From: SAR202 cluster bacterium Io17-Chloro-G6
GTDB taxonomy: Bacteria > Chloroflexota > Dehalococcoidia > UBA3495
Direction: 5' to 3'
Length of the DNA stretch: 64,000 nt
Assembly: GCA_002816585.1 (NCBI GenBank)
Contig: MUCT01000045.1
Location: 211,869 to 275,868, forward strand
Position numbers and translations under genes: made by a program. Shown in pieces: positions 8,935-18,112 of this stretch. How positions within the stretch are numbered: the stretch's first letter is position 1; each line of letters starts with the position of its first letter. A model generated the notes under the pieces. The model did not search any database and was not told the DNA's origin. It was given only the letters and a program-made list of their open reading frames with translations.

Positions 8935-9975
8935 ATGAAAGCAGTGTATATCGAAGCCCATGGAGGTCCCGAGGTCCTGACCTATGGCGAGCGCCCGGAA
9001 CCCCAGGCGCAGGCCGGCGAGGTTAAGATTCGGGTAAAGGCCACCGCCCTCAACCGCTTGGACCTCTACACTAGAGACGGCGGCCGTGGACTGGAGCGGG
9101 AGTTTCCCCCACCCCTGATCCTGGGCGGCGACTGCGCCGGTGAAATAGTAGATTGCGGCGACGGTGTGGCCGGAATGAAACCCGGCGACAGAGTTGTGGT
9201 CAACCCACGGCTCAGCTGCATGCAGTGTGCACCGTGTCTGGCGGGTCAGGACGACCTTTGCCGCCGCTCCCGGTTTCTGGGCAGCGCCATCGACGGCAGC
9301 TATGCCGAGTTCATCTCCATCCCCGCCGCCAACGCACACCTGCTCGCAGACAGCGTGACCTTTGAGCAGGCGGCGGCCGCTCCAACCACCTACCTGCCGA
9401 TGTGGAACATGCTGGTGCGGCGTTTGCAACTGAAACCTTGGCAGACTGTCCTGGTGCTCTCCGCCTCCGCCGGCGTTGGCACCGCCGCCATCCAGCTAAC
9501 GAAAGACGTCATCGGAGCCAAGGTGATCGCCACCACCAGCAGTCCCGAGAAAGCGGCCAAGGCAACCGAATTGGGCGCGGATGTGGTGATCAATTACAAC
9601 GAGGAAGATATTAGAGAGCGGGTGCGGGAGATTACCGGAGGCGCTGGCGTGGACTGTGTGGTCGACCATGTGGGCGCCGATTTCTTCGCTCCGGCCTTCG
9701 CTTCGTTGCGTACCGGCGGCCGGTACGGCATCTGCGGCGCAACGACCGGATTGCGGACCGAACTGCACCTGGGCCTGCTTTTCAGCCAGCAGAAAGAGAT
9801 CTACGGCGTGTACATGGGAACCAAAGAGGACATGCGGGAGATCGTGGAGATGCTGAACCGGGGTGCGGTCAGGCCGGTGGTCGACCGGACGTTCCCGCTG
9901 GCCGAAGCCGTCGCCGCCCACCGGGCCATGGAGGCCACGAGCTTTTTTGGAAAGCTGGTGCTGACGCAGACGTAG
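8935..9975 (+). CDS. Zinc-binding alcohol dehydrogenase / quinone oxidoreductase (MDR family)
   Basis: 346 residues from the ATG at 8935, which has AAGGAG nine bases upstream; an in-frame upstream ATG at 8914 is less likely. N-terminal GroES-like catalytic domain with GGDCAGEIV, and a structural zinc lobe with Cys spacing C-x2-C-x2-C-x7-C (CMQCAPCLAGQDDLC). The Rossmann part has SASAGVGTAAIQL, a variant of the AxGGVG dinucleotide loop, and reads like NADPH-dependent quinone or enal reductases. Substrate unknown. It ends in a strong hairpin terminator. Confidence 0.9.
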   Translation: MKAVYIEAHGGPEVLTYGERPEPQAQAGEVKIRVKATALNRLDLYTRDGGRGLEREFPPPLILGGDCAGEIVDCGDGVAGMKPGDRVVVNPRLSCMQCAPCLAGQDDLCRRSRFLGSAIDGSYAEFISIPAANAHLLADSVTFEQAAAAPTTYLPMWNMLVRRLQLKPWQTVLVLSASAGVGTAAIQLTKDVIGAKVIATTSSPEKAAKATELGADVVINYNEEDIRERVREITGGAGVDCVVDHVGADFFAPAFASLRTGGRYGICGATTGLRTELHLGLLFSQQKEIYGVYMGTKEDMREIVEMLNRGAVRPVVDRTFPLAEAVAAHRAMEATSFFGKLVLTQT

Positions 9976-10005
9976 CTGATAGCTGTCAGCTATCAGCCTT
10001 TTTTT
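9975..10005 (+). terminator. Rho-independent terminator
   Basis: A perfect 10-bp stem (GCTGATAGCT 9975-9984 with AGCTATCAGC 9988-9997), 3-base loop, then CC and seven T (9999-10005). It ends the alcohol dehydrogenase transcript and overlaps the last codons of the convergent glycosylase gene. The arms resemble AGCTGATAGC-type repeats elsewhere in the window. Confidence 0.85.
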
Positions 10006-10846
10006 GAAGTCTTCGGCCGTGGAACAGGTATTGCTGGGAGTAGCCGCCGTAGCGGCCGAAGTGTTCTTGGGCCCATTCCAGCAGCACCCGGTCGGGCGGG
10101 GTCTTCTGGCCGGGGAAGTACCACTCGCCGAGGGCGCGGCGTATCCATACGTCGATGGGGAACGCCTCGAGTTTCTCCAGGGAGAATACCGCGATGCAGT
10201 CGGCGATCTTTGAGCCGATGCCCTTGATCTCCATCAACGCCGCCTTGGCCTCCGGGTAGGGCATCCGCACCAGCGCCGGCAGGTCCAACTCCCCCTCCAA
10301 AACGGCCCTGGCCGCGTGGTCCACGTAGGGCGCCCGGAATCCCAGCCCCAGCCGCCGCAGTTCTCCCTCACCGGCCTCGGCCAGATCAGCGGGACCGGGG
10401 AAAGTGTGCCGGACCTGGCCGTTCAGGAAGAGTGGCTGGCCAAACTCGTCAGACATGCGTTCCATGAGTTGGTGAATGCGGGCGATGTTGTTGTTGGCCG
10501 AGCAGATGAAGGCCACCAGGCATTCCCAGGGCTCGGTGCGCAGGACTCGCAGGCCCGGATATTGGTTGACCATGGCCGCCACCCGGTCGTCCCGGACGAT
10601 GTCCGAGTAGATGGCGTCGATGTCGTCGTCCAGCCGGAAATACTCCCGCAGCATGGCCGCCGCCTTCACTTCTGGCGAGGGGCCCGAAGAGAATTCGACC
10701 GTTTGGCCTTTCTGACGGATCTGTATGAACTCTCCCCGGACCACACCGGAAAACCAACCGTCCACCTTCTTCCACCGGTGGGCCTGGCCGCTCTCCAAGC
10801 TCGACGTCAGATCAAAGGGCTGGTCGATGGTTAGCTCCACGGTCAA
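9986..10846 (-). CDS. 8-oxoguanine DNA glycosylase (Ogg1-type, HhH-GPD)
   Basis: 286 residues. The N-terminus FDLTSSLESGQAHRWKK is the OGG_N beta domain. The helix-hairpin-helix with the catalytic Lys is IKGIGSKIADC (about residues 210-220) and the catalytic Asp is in AFPIDVWIRRAL (about 232). The Lys-Asp pair marks a bifunctional glycosylase/AP lyase rather than a monofunctional AlkA. It would remove oxidised guanine from DNA. Its stop codon lies inside the terminator hairpin of the convergent alcohol dehydrogenase gene. Confidence 0.9.
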   Translation of the reverse strand: MTVELTIDQPFDLTSSLESGQAHRWKKVDGWFSGVVRGEFIQIRQKGQTVEFSSGPSPEVKAAAMLREYFRLDDDIDAIYSDIVRDDRVAAMVNQYPGLRVLRTEPWECLVAFICSANNNIARIHQLMERMSDEFGQPLFLNGQVRHTFPGPADLAEAGEGELRRLGLGFRAPYVDHAARAVLEGELDLPALVRMPYPEAKAALMEIKGIGSKIADCIAVFSLEKLEAFPIDVWIRRALGEWYFPGQKTPPDRVLLEWAQEHFGRYGGYSQQYLFHGRRLQKKADS

Positions 10847-10897
10847 CTCCCAAATGTATTCGAGTACCTAGGACAAGATATCGCCTGACGAGTGTCC

Positions 10898-10957
10898 GCT
10901 CACCCTGAGCCTGTCGAAGGGCGCGCAACCGGTGGTTCGACAGGCTCACCATGAGCG
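10898..10957. repeat. Imperfect inverted repeat of the GAGCCTGTCGAA type
   Basis: Left arm 10898-10917 (GCTCACCCTGAGCCTGTCGAA region) and right arm 10936-10957 are reverse complements except for three bases near one end, separated by about 18 bases. The arms carry TGAGCCTGTCGAA, a dispersed intergenic repeat I know from many bacterial genomes. It sits between the glycosylase and dinG genes. Confidence 0.75.
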
Positions 10958-11003
10958 AGATAGCTGACTTTATAGGTTTTCACAGATCCATAAATCTCAG
11001 TCA

Positions 11004-13826
11004 TTAAGCAATCCATTGGGCGGCCAGTTGGCCCACGTTGATCAGGCCGCTGGGCTTCAGCGTGCACGGGGGGATCGACCTCAAGAAGGAGTTGCCATAG
11101 GAGCGGCCCGTGATGCGGTTGTCCATGATGACAATGGTCCCCTTGTCTTCTTTGTTCCGGATGAGGCGGCCGAAGCCCTGCCGGAACCGGAGGACAGCCT
11201 GGGGAACAGAGAACTCGTTGAAGGCGTCTTGATACTGGTCCGACCGGGCTTTCACGATCGGGTCGGTGGGTACCTGGAAGGGCAGCCTCGTCAGCACCAG
11301 GGCTTTCAACATCCCCGATGGCAGGTCCACCCCCTCCCAGAAACTGCTGGTCCCCAGTAGCACGCTGTTGGGCTCCTCAGCGAACCGCGTCATCAGCTGC
11401 TGGGCCGAGCCATCGACGCTCTGGGCCAGCACTTGGATGCCTTCGCCCATCAGGGGCGCGCGGAGCCGTTGGGCAACCGCTCGAAGGGATGCGTATGACG
11501 TGAACAGCGCCATGGTCCGCCCCTTCAAAGAGGTGCCCAGATCGGTCAAGACTTTGACCATGGAATCGACGTACCGGTCGGAATTGGGCGCCGGCATATC
11601 CTCGGGGATCAACAGCAGGGCCGCCTTGCGATAGTCGAATGGAGAGCCCACCAGAAGCTCCTGGGAGTCGCTACCAACACCAACCCGGCCCTTGAAGTAA
11701 TCGAAACTGCCTTCGGTGCTGAGAGTGGCGCTGGTAAGGACGACGCTATCTTTGTGCTGGAACAGATTGGCGGCCAGGGTACTGCTAATGTCCAGCGGCG
11801 CCGAATTTAGGGAGACGATGGAGTTGCCCCGCACGTGGTCGTTGCTAATCCAATGGATGTCGTCATCCAGCGGGTTGCCCAATATTGAGTCGAACTGGCC
11901 CCGCAGGGATTCCACATCGTCCATCAGGTTGGCGGTTTCCATCAACAGGGCAGGCTGGTCGCTGGCGCCGTGCAGTTGGGTTGACTCCAAGAAGCGGTGC
12001 AACCGGCCCACGTTTTGGGCCGCCTGTTGCAGACCCACGTCCAGGTTCTCCCAGGCCAGCTGCAGGTCGGCCCAATCCTTGGTGCCCCTGATTGCGGACG
12101 TAATCAACAGTTGGGGGCCGTTGTCCTTGGAATTGGTTTTCTGGTTGGCCTGGAAGCGCTCAACCTCCGCCCAGAGGCGGGCCCAGATCTGCCCGATCCG
12201 TGCAGACTCGCTTTCCACCCCGGACACGGCGTTCTCGGCCTCTTGGCGCACCGCCGAGGCCAGGCCTTCGCCGGCCATTGCCTGCCGTAGCTGGGTGGTC
12301 AACCGGACCTGCGGTTCCCAGACCTCGTCCAACTTGTCCTGGGACACGCTGAAACCCAGTTGCCTCGTTGCCTCGTCTTCCAGGTTGTGGGCCTCGTCGA
12401 TGACCAGATGTTGGTATTCGGGGATGAGGCCGCCGCCCCGGGCGAGGTCGGACAGTAGCAAGGCGTGGTTCACCACCACGATGTGCGCCTGATCTGCCCG
12501 CTCTCTGGCCGCCCTGAGGAAGCAGGGCGAGCCGTCTCTCAATCCGGGGCAGAACCCCTTTTCGCCGGCCGAAATGTGGTTCCAGGAACCGGAGTCCCGT
12601 CCCGCCAGATTGATCTCCGCCCGGTCGCCGCTCAGGGTGTTTTGCATCCAGACGGAGGTCTTGGACAAAAGGCGGGCGTCATCCACGGTTGGCGATTCGC
12701 TCCGGGCCAGGTGGTTCCAACGTCTCAGGCAAAGGTAATTGGCCCGGCCCTTGAGCAGCGCGGCCTTGAGGACACCTGGTTGGACTAGCCCCGACTGCTC
12801 CAATACTTCGGTGAGCGCAGGGATGTCTTTATTCATCAACTGCTCTTGCAGGTTGATGGTGTTGGTGGAGATCACCACCCGCTGTCCCTTGGAAATGGCG
12901 AAGAGCGCCGAGGGCAGCAGGTAGGCCATGGATTTTCCAACCCCGGTGCCACCCTCCACCACTAGGTGCTGGTTGTGGTAGGTGGCTTTGGTGACGCCGG
13001 TCAGCATTTCTTCCTGCTGGGGGCGGTGCTCAAACCCGGAAAATACCTTGGCGAAAGGGCCATTTCGGGCCAGTAGCCCGGCGACCTTGTCTTCGCTGAG
13101 TTCGCTGAGGGAAGGGTCGGCCCGGCGTTTCTCCGGGGCGCCCAGCCGGACGGCCAGCTGTTCCAGGTCCAAGCCGGTGAGTCCTACGCTGGAAGTTTGG
13201 CCGCCCCCTCCTACCCCCTCAAGACCAGCCAGTATTCCGCTGATGGACCAACGGCTGCGGGCGGCCAAGTTCGAGAGATAGGTCAGCAGTCCGGAGTCCT
13301 GCTCGGCGGCCAGGCGCAGCAGCTTGATGTACACGTTCTTGGTGGCCATGGCGTCGGCCAGTGCCCGGTGGGCATCCTTGTGCTCAACTTCAAAGTAGCT
13401 TGTCAGGTACTTCAGCGAGTATTGCCTGGATCGGGGCATGAAGACCGAGGCCAGGTCCCATGTGTCGTAGGAGGGGTTACTGAGGTTGACGCCGTTATTG
13501 GCCAGGAAACCAAGGTCGAATTGGATGTTGTGGCCGATTATCGGGTCCGCCCCGAGGAAGTCCTCGATTTCCGATGCAACAGACGAGAAGAAGGGCGCAC
13601 GTTTCACTTGTTGGGGCGAGATGTGGGTGAGGCGCTGGATGAATTCGGGGATCGGCACGCCGGGGTTGACCAGGGTCTGGTAGGTCTCGATGACCTCGTC
13701 GCCGCGAAAACGGACGGCGCCGATCTCCATGATGGCGTGGCGGTCTTTGTCCAGGCCAGTGGTCTCCAGGTCCAGGGCGACATTGACCTGCTCAAAAGGG
13801 GAAATATCTGTATCGAAAAGGACCAT
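11004..13826 (-). CDS. dinG: DnaQ-type exonuclease fused to DinG-like ATP-dependent helicase
   Basis: 940 residues. N-terminal DEDDh exonuclease: VALDLETTGL (D19, E21), GHNIQFDLGFL, and HRALADAMAT. The helicase part follows with Walker A EGGTGVGKS (about residue 290), DEAHNLED (about 475), LTSATLS and the motif VI stretch RQGFGRLIRNKED. The region between motifs Ia and II has Cys in YLCLRRW and in GFCPGLRDGSPC, as in the Fe-S domain of the XPD/DinG family, but I can place only three of the usual four Cys. It is likely a 5'-3' DNA helicase in repair, with the exonuclease fusion common in Gram-positive-type DinG. No strong ribosome site precedes the ATG. Confidence 0.93.
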   Translation of the reverse strand: MVLFDTDISPFEQVNVALDLETTGLDKDRHAIMEIGAVRFRGDEVIETYQTLVNPGVPIPEFIQRLTHISPQQVKRAPFFSSVASEIEDFLGADPIIGHNIQFDLGFLANNGVNLSNPSYDTWDLASVFMPRSRQYSLKYLTSYFEVEHKDAHRALADAMATKNVYIKLLRLAAEQDSGLLTYLSNLAARSRWSISGILAGLEGVGGGGQTSSVGLTGLDLEQLAVRLGAPEKRRADPSLSELSEDKVAGLLARNGPFAKVFSGFEHRPQQEEMLTGVTKATYHNQHLVVEGGTGVGKSMAYLLPSALFAISKGQRVVISTNTINLQEQLMNKDIPALTEVLEQSGLVQPGVLKAALLKGRANYLCLRRWNHLARSESPTVDDARLLSKTSVWMQNTLSGDRAEINLAGRDSGSWNHISAGEKGFCPGLRDGSPCFLRAARERADQAHIVVVNHALLLSDLARGGGLIPEYQHLVIDEAHNLEDEATRQLGFSVSQDKLDEVWEPQVRLTTQLRQAMAGEGLASAVRQEAENAVSGVESESARIGQIWARLWAEVERFQANQKTNSKDNGPQLLITSAIRGTKDWADLQLAWENLDVGLQQAAQNVGRLHRFLESTQLHGASDQPALLMETANLMDDVESLRGQFDSILGNPLDDDIHWISNDHVRGNSIVSLNSAPLDISSTLAANLFQHKDSVVLTSATLSTEGSFDYFKGRVGVGSDSQELLVGSPFDYRKAALLLIPEDMPAPNSDRYVDSMVKVLTDLGTSLKGRTMALFTSYASLRAVAQRLRAPLMGEGIQVLAQSVDGSAQQLMTRFAEEPNSVLLGTSSFWEGVDLPSGMLKALVLTRLPFQVPTDPIVKARSDQYQDAFNEFSVPQAVLRFRQGFGRLIRNKEDKGTIVIMDNRITGRSYGNSFLRSIPPCTLKPSGLINVGQLAAQWIA

Positions 13827-13951
13827 TTATGCCCGTCCCAACCTCACACGCTGAATGTCTCACGACGTTGCCGTGACCGAGGCAGTTTAGCACGGCTAGG
13901 GACACCGGTTCGACCCCAATCTTACAGCTCTGGACCGTGATTGGGGCAATT

Positions 13952-14650
13952 CTATGGGATGGCGTAGGGCTTTAAGTTCCCTGTGCGCAATCCGGTAACC
14001 GGGTGAAATTTCTTAGAATGGAGGGCTTTAAGGAATTCGGCTTCGTTATTGACCTCATCGAGGAACTCGGTCAGAAACTTACCCAACCCGTGGACCGAGT
14101 GGGCGTCGCTGCCCCCGGTCACTGGCAGGTCCAATAGCCCGGCGACAGCCATTGCGAAATCGTTCTCCCGGTCGACGGTTCCGCCGTTGGCCACCTCCAC
14201 CGCGTCCGCCAGCTTGAATACCGGATGGTCAAGCGCCTGGTCCGGCGATTCGGGCAGTGGGTCTGGGATGGATTGGTAGATGAGCGCGCGGCTACGGCTG
14301 CCACCGCTTAACACGCCCCTAAAGGGATGTGCGGTTACCACGAATCCGCCGGCCGCCGTGGCCGCTTTGCGCAGTTCCAAAGCTTTGTTGAAACCCGCCT
14401 GATAGCTGTCCAGGCCGAAGGCCAACATGTGTCCGTAGTCGGTCTCCACTTCCATGGCGCGAATCAGCACCACATTGTGGAGACTGGCGAACTTCTTGAA
14501 CTCATGCCGGTCCCATGGGCCGGAATGCTCGGTGAGACAGAGGCCCCGTAGACCCAGGCGGTCCGCTTCCAAAATGAGATCTTCAGGCGTCAGGCTGCTA
14601 TCGCTGCTGCCCTTGGTCGTGTGGATGTGGAGGTCAAATAATCGGGCCAT
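13952..14650 (-). CDS. PHP-domain metal-dependent phosphoesterase
   Basis: 232 residues. The four PHP motifs are visible: DLHIHTTKGS at the N-terminus, CLTEHSG, TAHPFRG, and GGSDAHS near residue 180. These are the ligands of a multinuclear metal site. The family includes phosphatases and nucleases such as the YciV type; the substrate cannot be inferred. It lies downstream of dinG's start on the same strand with a 125-base gap in which I see no clear signal. Confidence 0.9.
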   Translation of the reverse strand: MARLFDLHIHTTKGSSDSSLTPEDLILEADRLGLRGLCLTEHSGPWDRHEFKKFASLHNVVLIRAMEVETDYGHMLAFGLDSYQAGFNKALELRKAATAAGGFVVTAHPFRGVLSGGSRSRALIYQSIPDPLPESPDQALDHPVFKLADAVEVANGGTVDRENDFAMAVAGLLDLPVTGGSDAHSVHGLGKFLTEFLDEVNNEAEFLKALHSKKFHPVTGLRTGNLKPYAIP

Positions 14651-14749
14651 AAAAGTGGTCAGCTCTCAACGGTCAGCCATTAGCTGTCCGCCTGTGGGGT
14701 GTCTTCCAGTCTAGACAGGGTTACGGATATCGTCAACACTGAAGGTGTG

Positions 14750-15241
14750 TTACTTTTGCTGGTACCCAGTCGCCTTGGCTAAGTCCGGGAACTGCTCCAA
14801 GGGAAGAACCTCTCCGGTCTCCTCAAAACGGGCGACGAGTCGCCGGATGTCGTCAGGCACCCGCTTGGTCGACTCAGTCGCGGCGTCATAACCCACGTAG
14901 ATGGCCTCTATCGCAGTGAGCAGGCGATCCCTCCCTTCAGGGTAGATCTCCATATTCAGAGTCAAACTGGTGTTGCCGATATTTGACACCCGGACGTATA
15001 ACTCGATGACCTCGTCCACTTTGGCGGGCGCCTTGAATTCCAAGGTGCTCTTGACCACGGCGAAGTCGAAGTAGCCGCTCTTGGGGATGATATAGATAGC
15101 GAAGCCCAGATTGCGGTAGTACTCGGCCTGCCCGATCTCCAAATAGCCCAAATAGGCGCCGTTGTACACGATGCCCTGGGCGTCGCACTCCATCCAGCGG
15201 ACGCGCACCGATGTCTTGAACCTGAAGTCGGTTTTGGGCAT
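14750..15241 (-). CDS. Acyl-CoA thioesterase (4-hydroxybenzoyl-CoA thioesterase-like hotdog fold)
   Basis: 163 residues. The active-site segment MECDAQGIVYNGAYLGYLE near residues 17-35 matches the YbgC/FcbC type, with the catalytic Asp in CDAQG. The rest is one hotdog domain. It would hydrolyse a short or aromatic acyl-CoA. It starts 6 bases downstream of the trmD stop on the same strand, so the two are probably co-transcribed. Confidence 0.9.
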   Translation of the reverse strand: MPKTDFRFKTSVRVRWMECDAQGIVYNGAYLGYLEIGQAEYYRNLGFAIYIIPKSGYFDFAVVKSTLEFKAPAKVDEVIELYVRVSNIGNTSLTLNMEIYPEGRDRLLTAIEAIYVGYDAATESTKRVPDDIRRLVARFEETGEVLPLEQFPDLAKATGYQQK

Positions 15242-15247
15242 TTATAA

Positions 15248-16012
15248 TTACTCTTGAGACGGCGTTGGCCGTTTGTAGCCCAGAGATTCCAAATATTTGA
15301 TGTCTGCGGGACTGAGGTCGGCGCTCAATAGGAGGTCAGGTCGGCGCTCCAGGGTGCGGCTCAGAGATTGCTCCCTCCGCCATTTCTCGATATTGGCGTG
15401 GTGGCCGGATAACAGTATCTCCGGCGCCTCCATGCCGCGGAATTCGGCTGGGCGGGTGTACAGGGGATGTTGCAACAGTCCGGAAGATATGGAGTCTTCA
15501 GCCACGTTCTCCGGCGAGCCAATGACCCCTGGAACCAGCCGGGACACGGCGTCGATCAGGGCCATGGCTGGGAGCTCTCCGCCGGTCAACACGAAATCCC
15601 CCAGGCTTATCTCATGGGTGGCCAGATGCTCGGGCACCCGGTTGTCGATGCCCGCGTAATGGGCGCAGATCATCGCCAATGCCGGCGCTTGGGCCAACTC
15701 CTCCACCAGATGTTGGGTCAGCAACTTGCCCTGGGGCGTGAACAGAATGATTGGAATGGCTTCCCGCTCGGATTCGGTGTAGCGGGATAAAGCCGCTTCG
15801 GTGGCTTCGAAAACCGGCTCGGCCTTTAAGACCATGCCGTGACCGCCGCCGAACTGATAGTCGTCGGCCGTGTGGTGGGCGTCGTGGCAGTAGTCACGGA
15901 TGTCGGTAACATCGATGGACACCAAACCCCGCTTCAGAGCCAGGGCCAACATGCTGTATTCCAAGGGGTCCCGGAAGGCGTCGGGGAACAGGGTCAAGAC
16001 GTGGAAGCGCAT
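15248..16012 (-). CDS. trmD: tRNA (guanine-N1-)-methyltransferase TrmD
   Basis: 254 residues, normal length. Makes m1G37 in tRNA, which prevents frameshifting. Visible: MRFHVLTLFPDAF, YQFGGGHGMVLKAEPV, the trefoil-knot S-adenosylmethionine site ISLGDFVLTGGELPAM, and PLYTRPAEFRG. The usual CGHYEGVDER is CAHYAGIDNR here, a mild variation. It is not next to rpsP, rimM or rplS as in many bacteria; instead a thioesterase follows. Confidence 0.97.
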   Translation of the reverse strand: MRFHVLTLFPDAFRDPLEYSMLALALKRGLVSIDVTDIRDYCHDAHHTADDYQFGGGHGMVLKAEPVFEATEAALSRYTESEREAIPIILFTPQGKLLTQHLVEELAQAPALAMICAHYAGIDNRVPEHLATHEISLGDFVLTGGELPAMALIDAVSRLVPGVIGSPENVAEDSISSGLLQHPLYTRPAEFRGMEAPEILLSGHHANIEKWRREQSLSRTLERRPDLLLSADLSPADIKYLESLGYKRPTPSQE

Positions 16013-16090
16013 CGGTCAATGATACTAGAAAACGGGTTGAGGCCGATGCGCTTTCGTTAATCCGCTGTTGATTCACTGAAACAGAATCGC

Positions 16091-17347
16091 CTAATCAGCG
16101 ACGGGCTGAGGCTCGCCTACGGGGAGGTTATTGACGTATGCCACGCCGCCTTTCATCACCAACTTGATGCGGTCCTTGTTCCTTAGCACGGAGATGTCCC
16201 GTAGCGGGTCGCCGTCCACCACCAGGAAGTCGGCGTATTTCCCAGCCTGAACGGTGCCGAAGTTCTTCTCCTGGCCGATGCACTCGGCCGCCCAGCCGGT
16301 GGCTGATTGAATGGCTTGCATGTTGGTCAGACCCCGGTCGACCATCAACTCGATCTCCCGGGCGTTATCACCGTGGACGAAACCGCCGGCGTCGGTTCCC
16401 GAGACCACCTTTACGCCGGCGCGCAGGGCCTGATGAGTGCTTTCCTCGTGGACCTGCATCAGCTTCTTTGCCCGCTCCTGGATGTGGGGAGCGCTGATAG
16501 TGGAATGGAACTCGTAGACCTCGAAGGTCGGGGTAAAAAAGGTGCCTTTGTCCGCCATCATATTCAGCAGGTCGGGGTCGTCGGCCAAGTAACATCCGTG
16601 TTCCACCGAGCCCACGCCCGCCTCGATGCACATGCGCAGTCCGGGTCCGCCCACGGCGTGGCACATGGTGTACTTCTCCTGGGAACGGGCCTCGTCGACC
16701 AACGCCTTCACCTCGTCGGGACCGAAGGCGATGTCCATGGGGCCGTGGCCCTGCCAGGAACTTGCTCCTCCGGTGGTGGCGAACTTGATCACGTCGGCCC
16801 CCACCCGAACGATCTCCCGGACGATGGCACGGACGGCCTCTGGACCGTTGGCCACGCCGGATGGAGACATGGGGTCGCTGTTGAACGGATTCCTATGGCC
16901 GGAGGCCGCAACCCGGTCGCCGATTCCCCCGGTGGGCGAGATGATGTTCACGGCGGTTAGCAGTCTCGGGCCGTCGATCAAACCCTGTTCGACGGCGTAC
17001 TTGAACCCAGCATCCAACCCTCCGGCGTCGCGGATACAGGTGTATCCAGCCGCCAGCGAAGATTCGATCGCCTTTGCGGTCTTGATGTGACTCAGCGAGG
17101 CCGGCTCCTCGATCTCCCACCGGCTGGCCATGGTGTAATTCTTGCTGGCCAGGTGATCGTGGGTGTCGATCAGACCGGGAAGGAGAGTGAAGCCGTTCAG
17201 GTCAATCTCTTCAGTGCCCGGCGGCAGGGCGACCGCAGCCCGGGGACCCACCTCTTTGATACGCTCGCCGTCGATCAAGATGGCCGAGTCTTTAAGGACC
17301 GGGCCTCCAGTGCCGTCGATCAGGTCGGCCCCTAGTAACACTTTCAT
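16091..17347 (-). CDS. Amidohydrolase family protein (imidazolonepropionase/prolidase-like)
   Basis: 418 residues. Metal-binding signatures of the amidohydrolase superfamily: HDHLAS near residue 62, a Lys in DVIKFATTGG, MCHAVGG, GSVEHGCYL, and GTDAGGF with the catalytic Asp. The C-terminal composite domain ends in ADFLVVDGDPLRDISVL. Closest by feel to the imidazolonepropionase-like group that acts on cyclic or peptide amides; substrate unknown. A good promoter lies 55 bases upstream. Confidence 0.9.
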   Translation of the reverse strand: MKVLLGADLIDGTGGPVLKDSAILIDGERIKEVGPRAAVALPPGTEEIDLNGFTLLPGLIDTHDHLASKNYTMASRWEIEEPASLSHIKTAKAIESSLAAGYTCIRDAGGLDAGFKYAVEQGLIDGPRLLTAVNIISPTGGIGDRVAASGHRNPFNSDPMSPSGVANGPEAVRAIVREIVRVGADVIKFATTGGASSWQGHGPMDIAFGPDEVKALVDEARSQEKYTMCHAVGGPGLRMCIEAGVGSVEHGCYLADDPDLLNMMADKGTFFTPTFEVYEFHSTISAPHIQERAKKLMQVHEESTHQALRAGVKVVSGTDAGGFVHGDNAREIELMVDRGLTNMQAIQSATGWAAECIGQEKNFGTVQAGKYADFLVVDGDPLRDISVLRNKDRIKLVMKGGVAYVNNLPVGEPQPVAD

Positions 17348-17401
17348 GACCTACCTCGCTAATTGTTGGATGGGAGTGTGGTGTCTCCGCAGGTTGGGCA
17401 G

Positions 17402-17430
17402 ATGCTAATTAAGGCGTGGACAGGTGTCAA
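17402..17430 (-). promoter_or_regulatory. Sigma70-type promoter of the amidohydrolase gene
   Basis: Minus strand TTGACA (17430-17425), 17-base spacer, TAGCAT (17407-17402). Predicted start near 17395, about 48 bases before the ATG at 17347. Confidence 0.6.
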
Positions 17431-17508
17431 GAGGACCACTCACCCGACTGGTAGTCGAAATGCTGGGATGCTACACTTCACGGGCCATCACCGGACCGTA
17501 AAAAGGCT

Positions 17509-18108
17509 GTGAATAGCACCATGGACTACGCTGCGATTGCACCGATGATGGGTAGGCTCTGGTCTCCCATCGCAGCCGTGACCAGCCGGTGGCAGGGCCG
17601 CGACAACGTGCAGATTGCGGTGGCCATCGCCGCGGCGTCAATAGTTCCCGACCGCCCTAGAGTGGTAGTTCAGCTCTATAAGACCAACCTCAGCCACGAT
17701 ATGGTCCTGGCGGGAGGCGCCTTTGCCCTGAACTTCCTCCGGCCAGACCAACTGCACCTGATTGGAGATTTCGGGCTGACTTCCGGCCGTGACCGGGACA
17801 AACTGGCGGATGTAGACAAGACTGCCGGCAAATCGGGCAGCCCGCTGCTTACCGATTGTTTTGGCCACCTTGACTGCCGGGTGATTAACGCCATGGATGG
17901 CGGAGACATGACCTGTTTTCTGGCCGACGTCCTGGACGGGCGGACCCTGGCCCAGGGGGACCCGCTGTGGTGGCGGGACGCGCGCCGTCAACTGCCACCG
18001 GAGTGGCTGGCCCGCTGGGAGCTAAAGCAATCGTCCGAGATCGAAACCTCCCGGACCACCATGGAGAATATTACACATACACCGTGGCAACCACCCAAGC
18101 AGGCATAA
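17509..18108 (+). CDS. Flavin reductase-like, FMN-binding split-barrel protein
   Basis: 199 residues from a GTG at 17509; the ATG at 17521 is an equally good start. The core (SPIAAVTSRWQGRDNVQIAVAIAAASI, RPRVVVQLYKTNLSHD, GAFALNFLRPDQ) has the layout of flavin reductase-like domains that bind FMN and use NAD(P)H or serve partner monooxygenases. It may reduce flavin for the luciferase-like enzymes encoded further right, but the genes are far apart and this is a guess. The C-terminus is polar and low in structure. Confidence 0.82.
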   Translation: MNSTMDYAAIAPMMGRLWSPIAAVTSRWQGRDNVQIAVAIAAASIVPDRPRVVVQLYKTNLSHDMVLAGGAFALNFLRPDQLHLIGDFGLTSGRDRDKLADVDKTAGKSGSPLLTDCFGHLDCRVINAMDGGDMTCFLADVLDGRTLAQGDPLWWRDARRQLPPEWLARWELKQSSEIETSRTTMENITHTPWQPPKQA

Positions 18109-18112
18109 TGTC

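Noticed and set aside
13900..13930. GGTTCGACCCC, resembling a tRNA T-arm
   Set aside because: The flanking bases do not pair as a T-stem and no acceptor, D or anticodon arm can be drawn around it.
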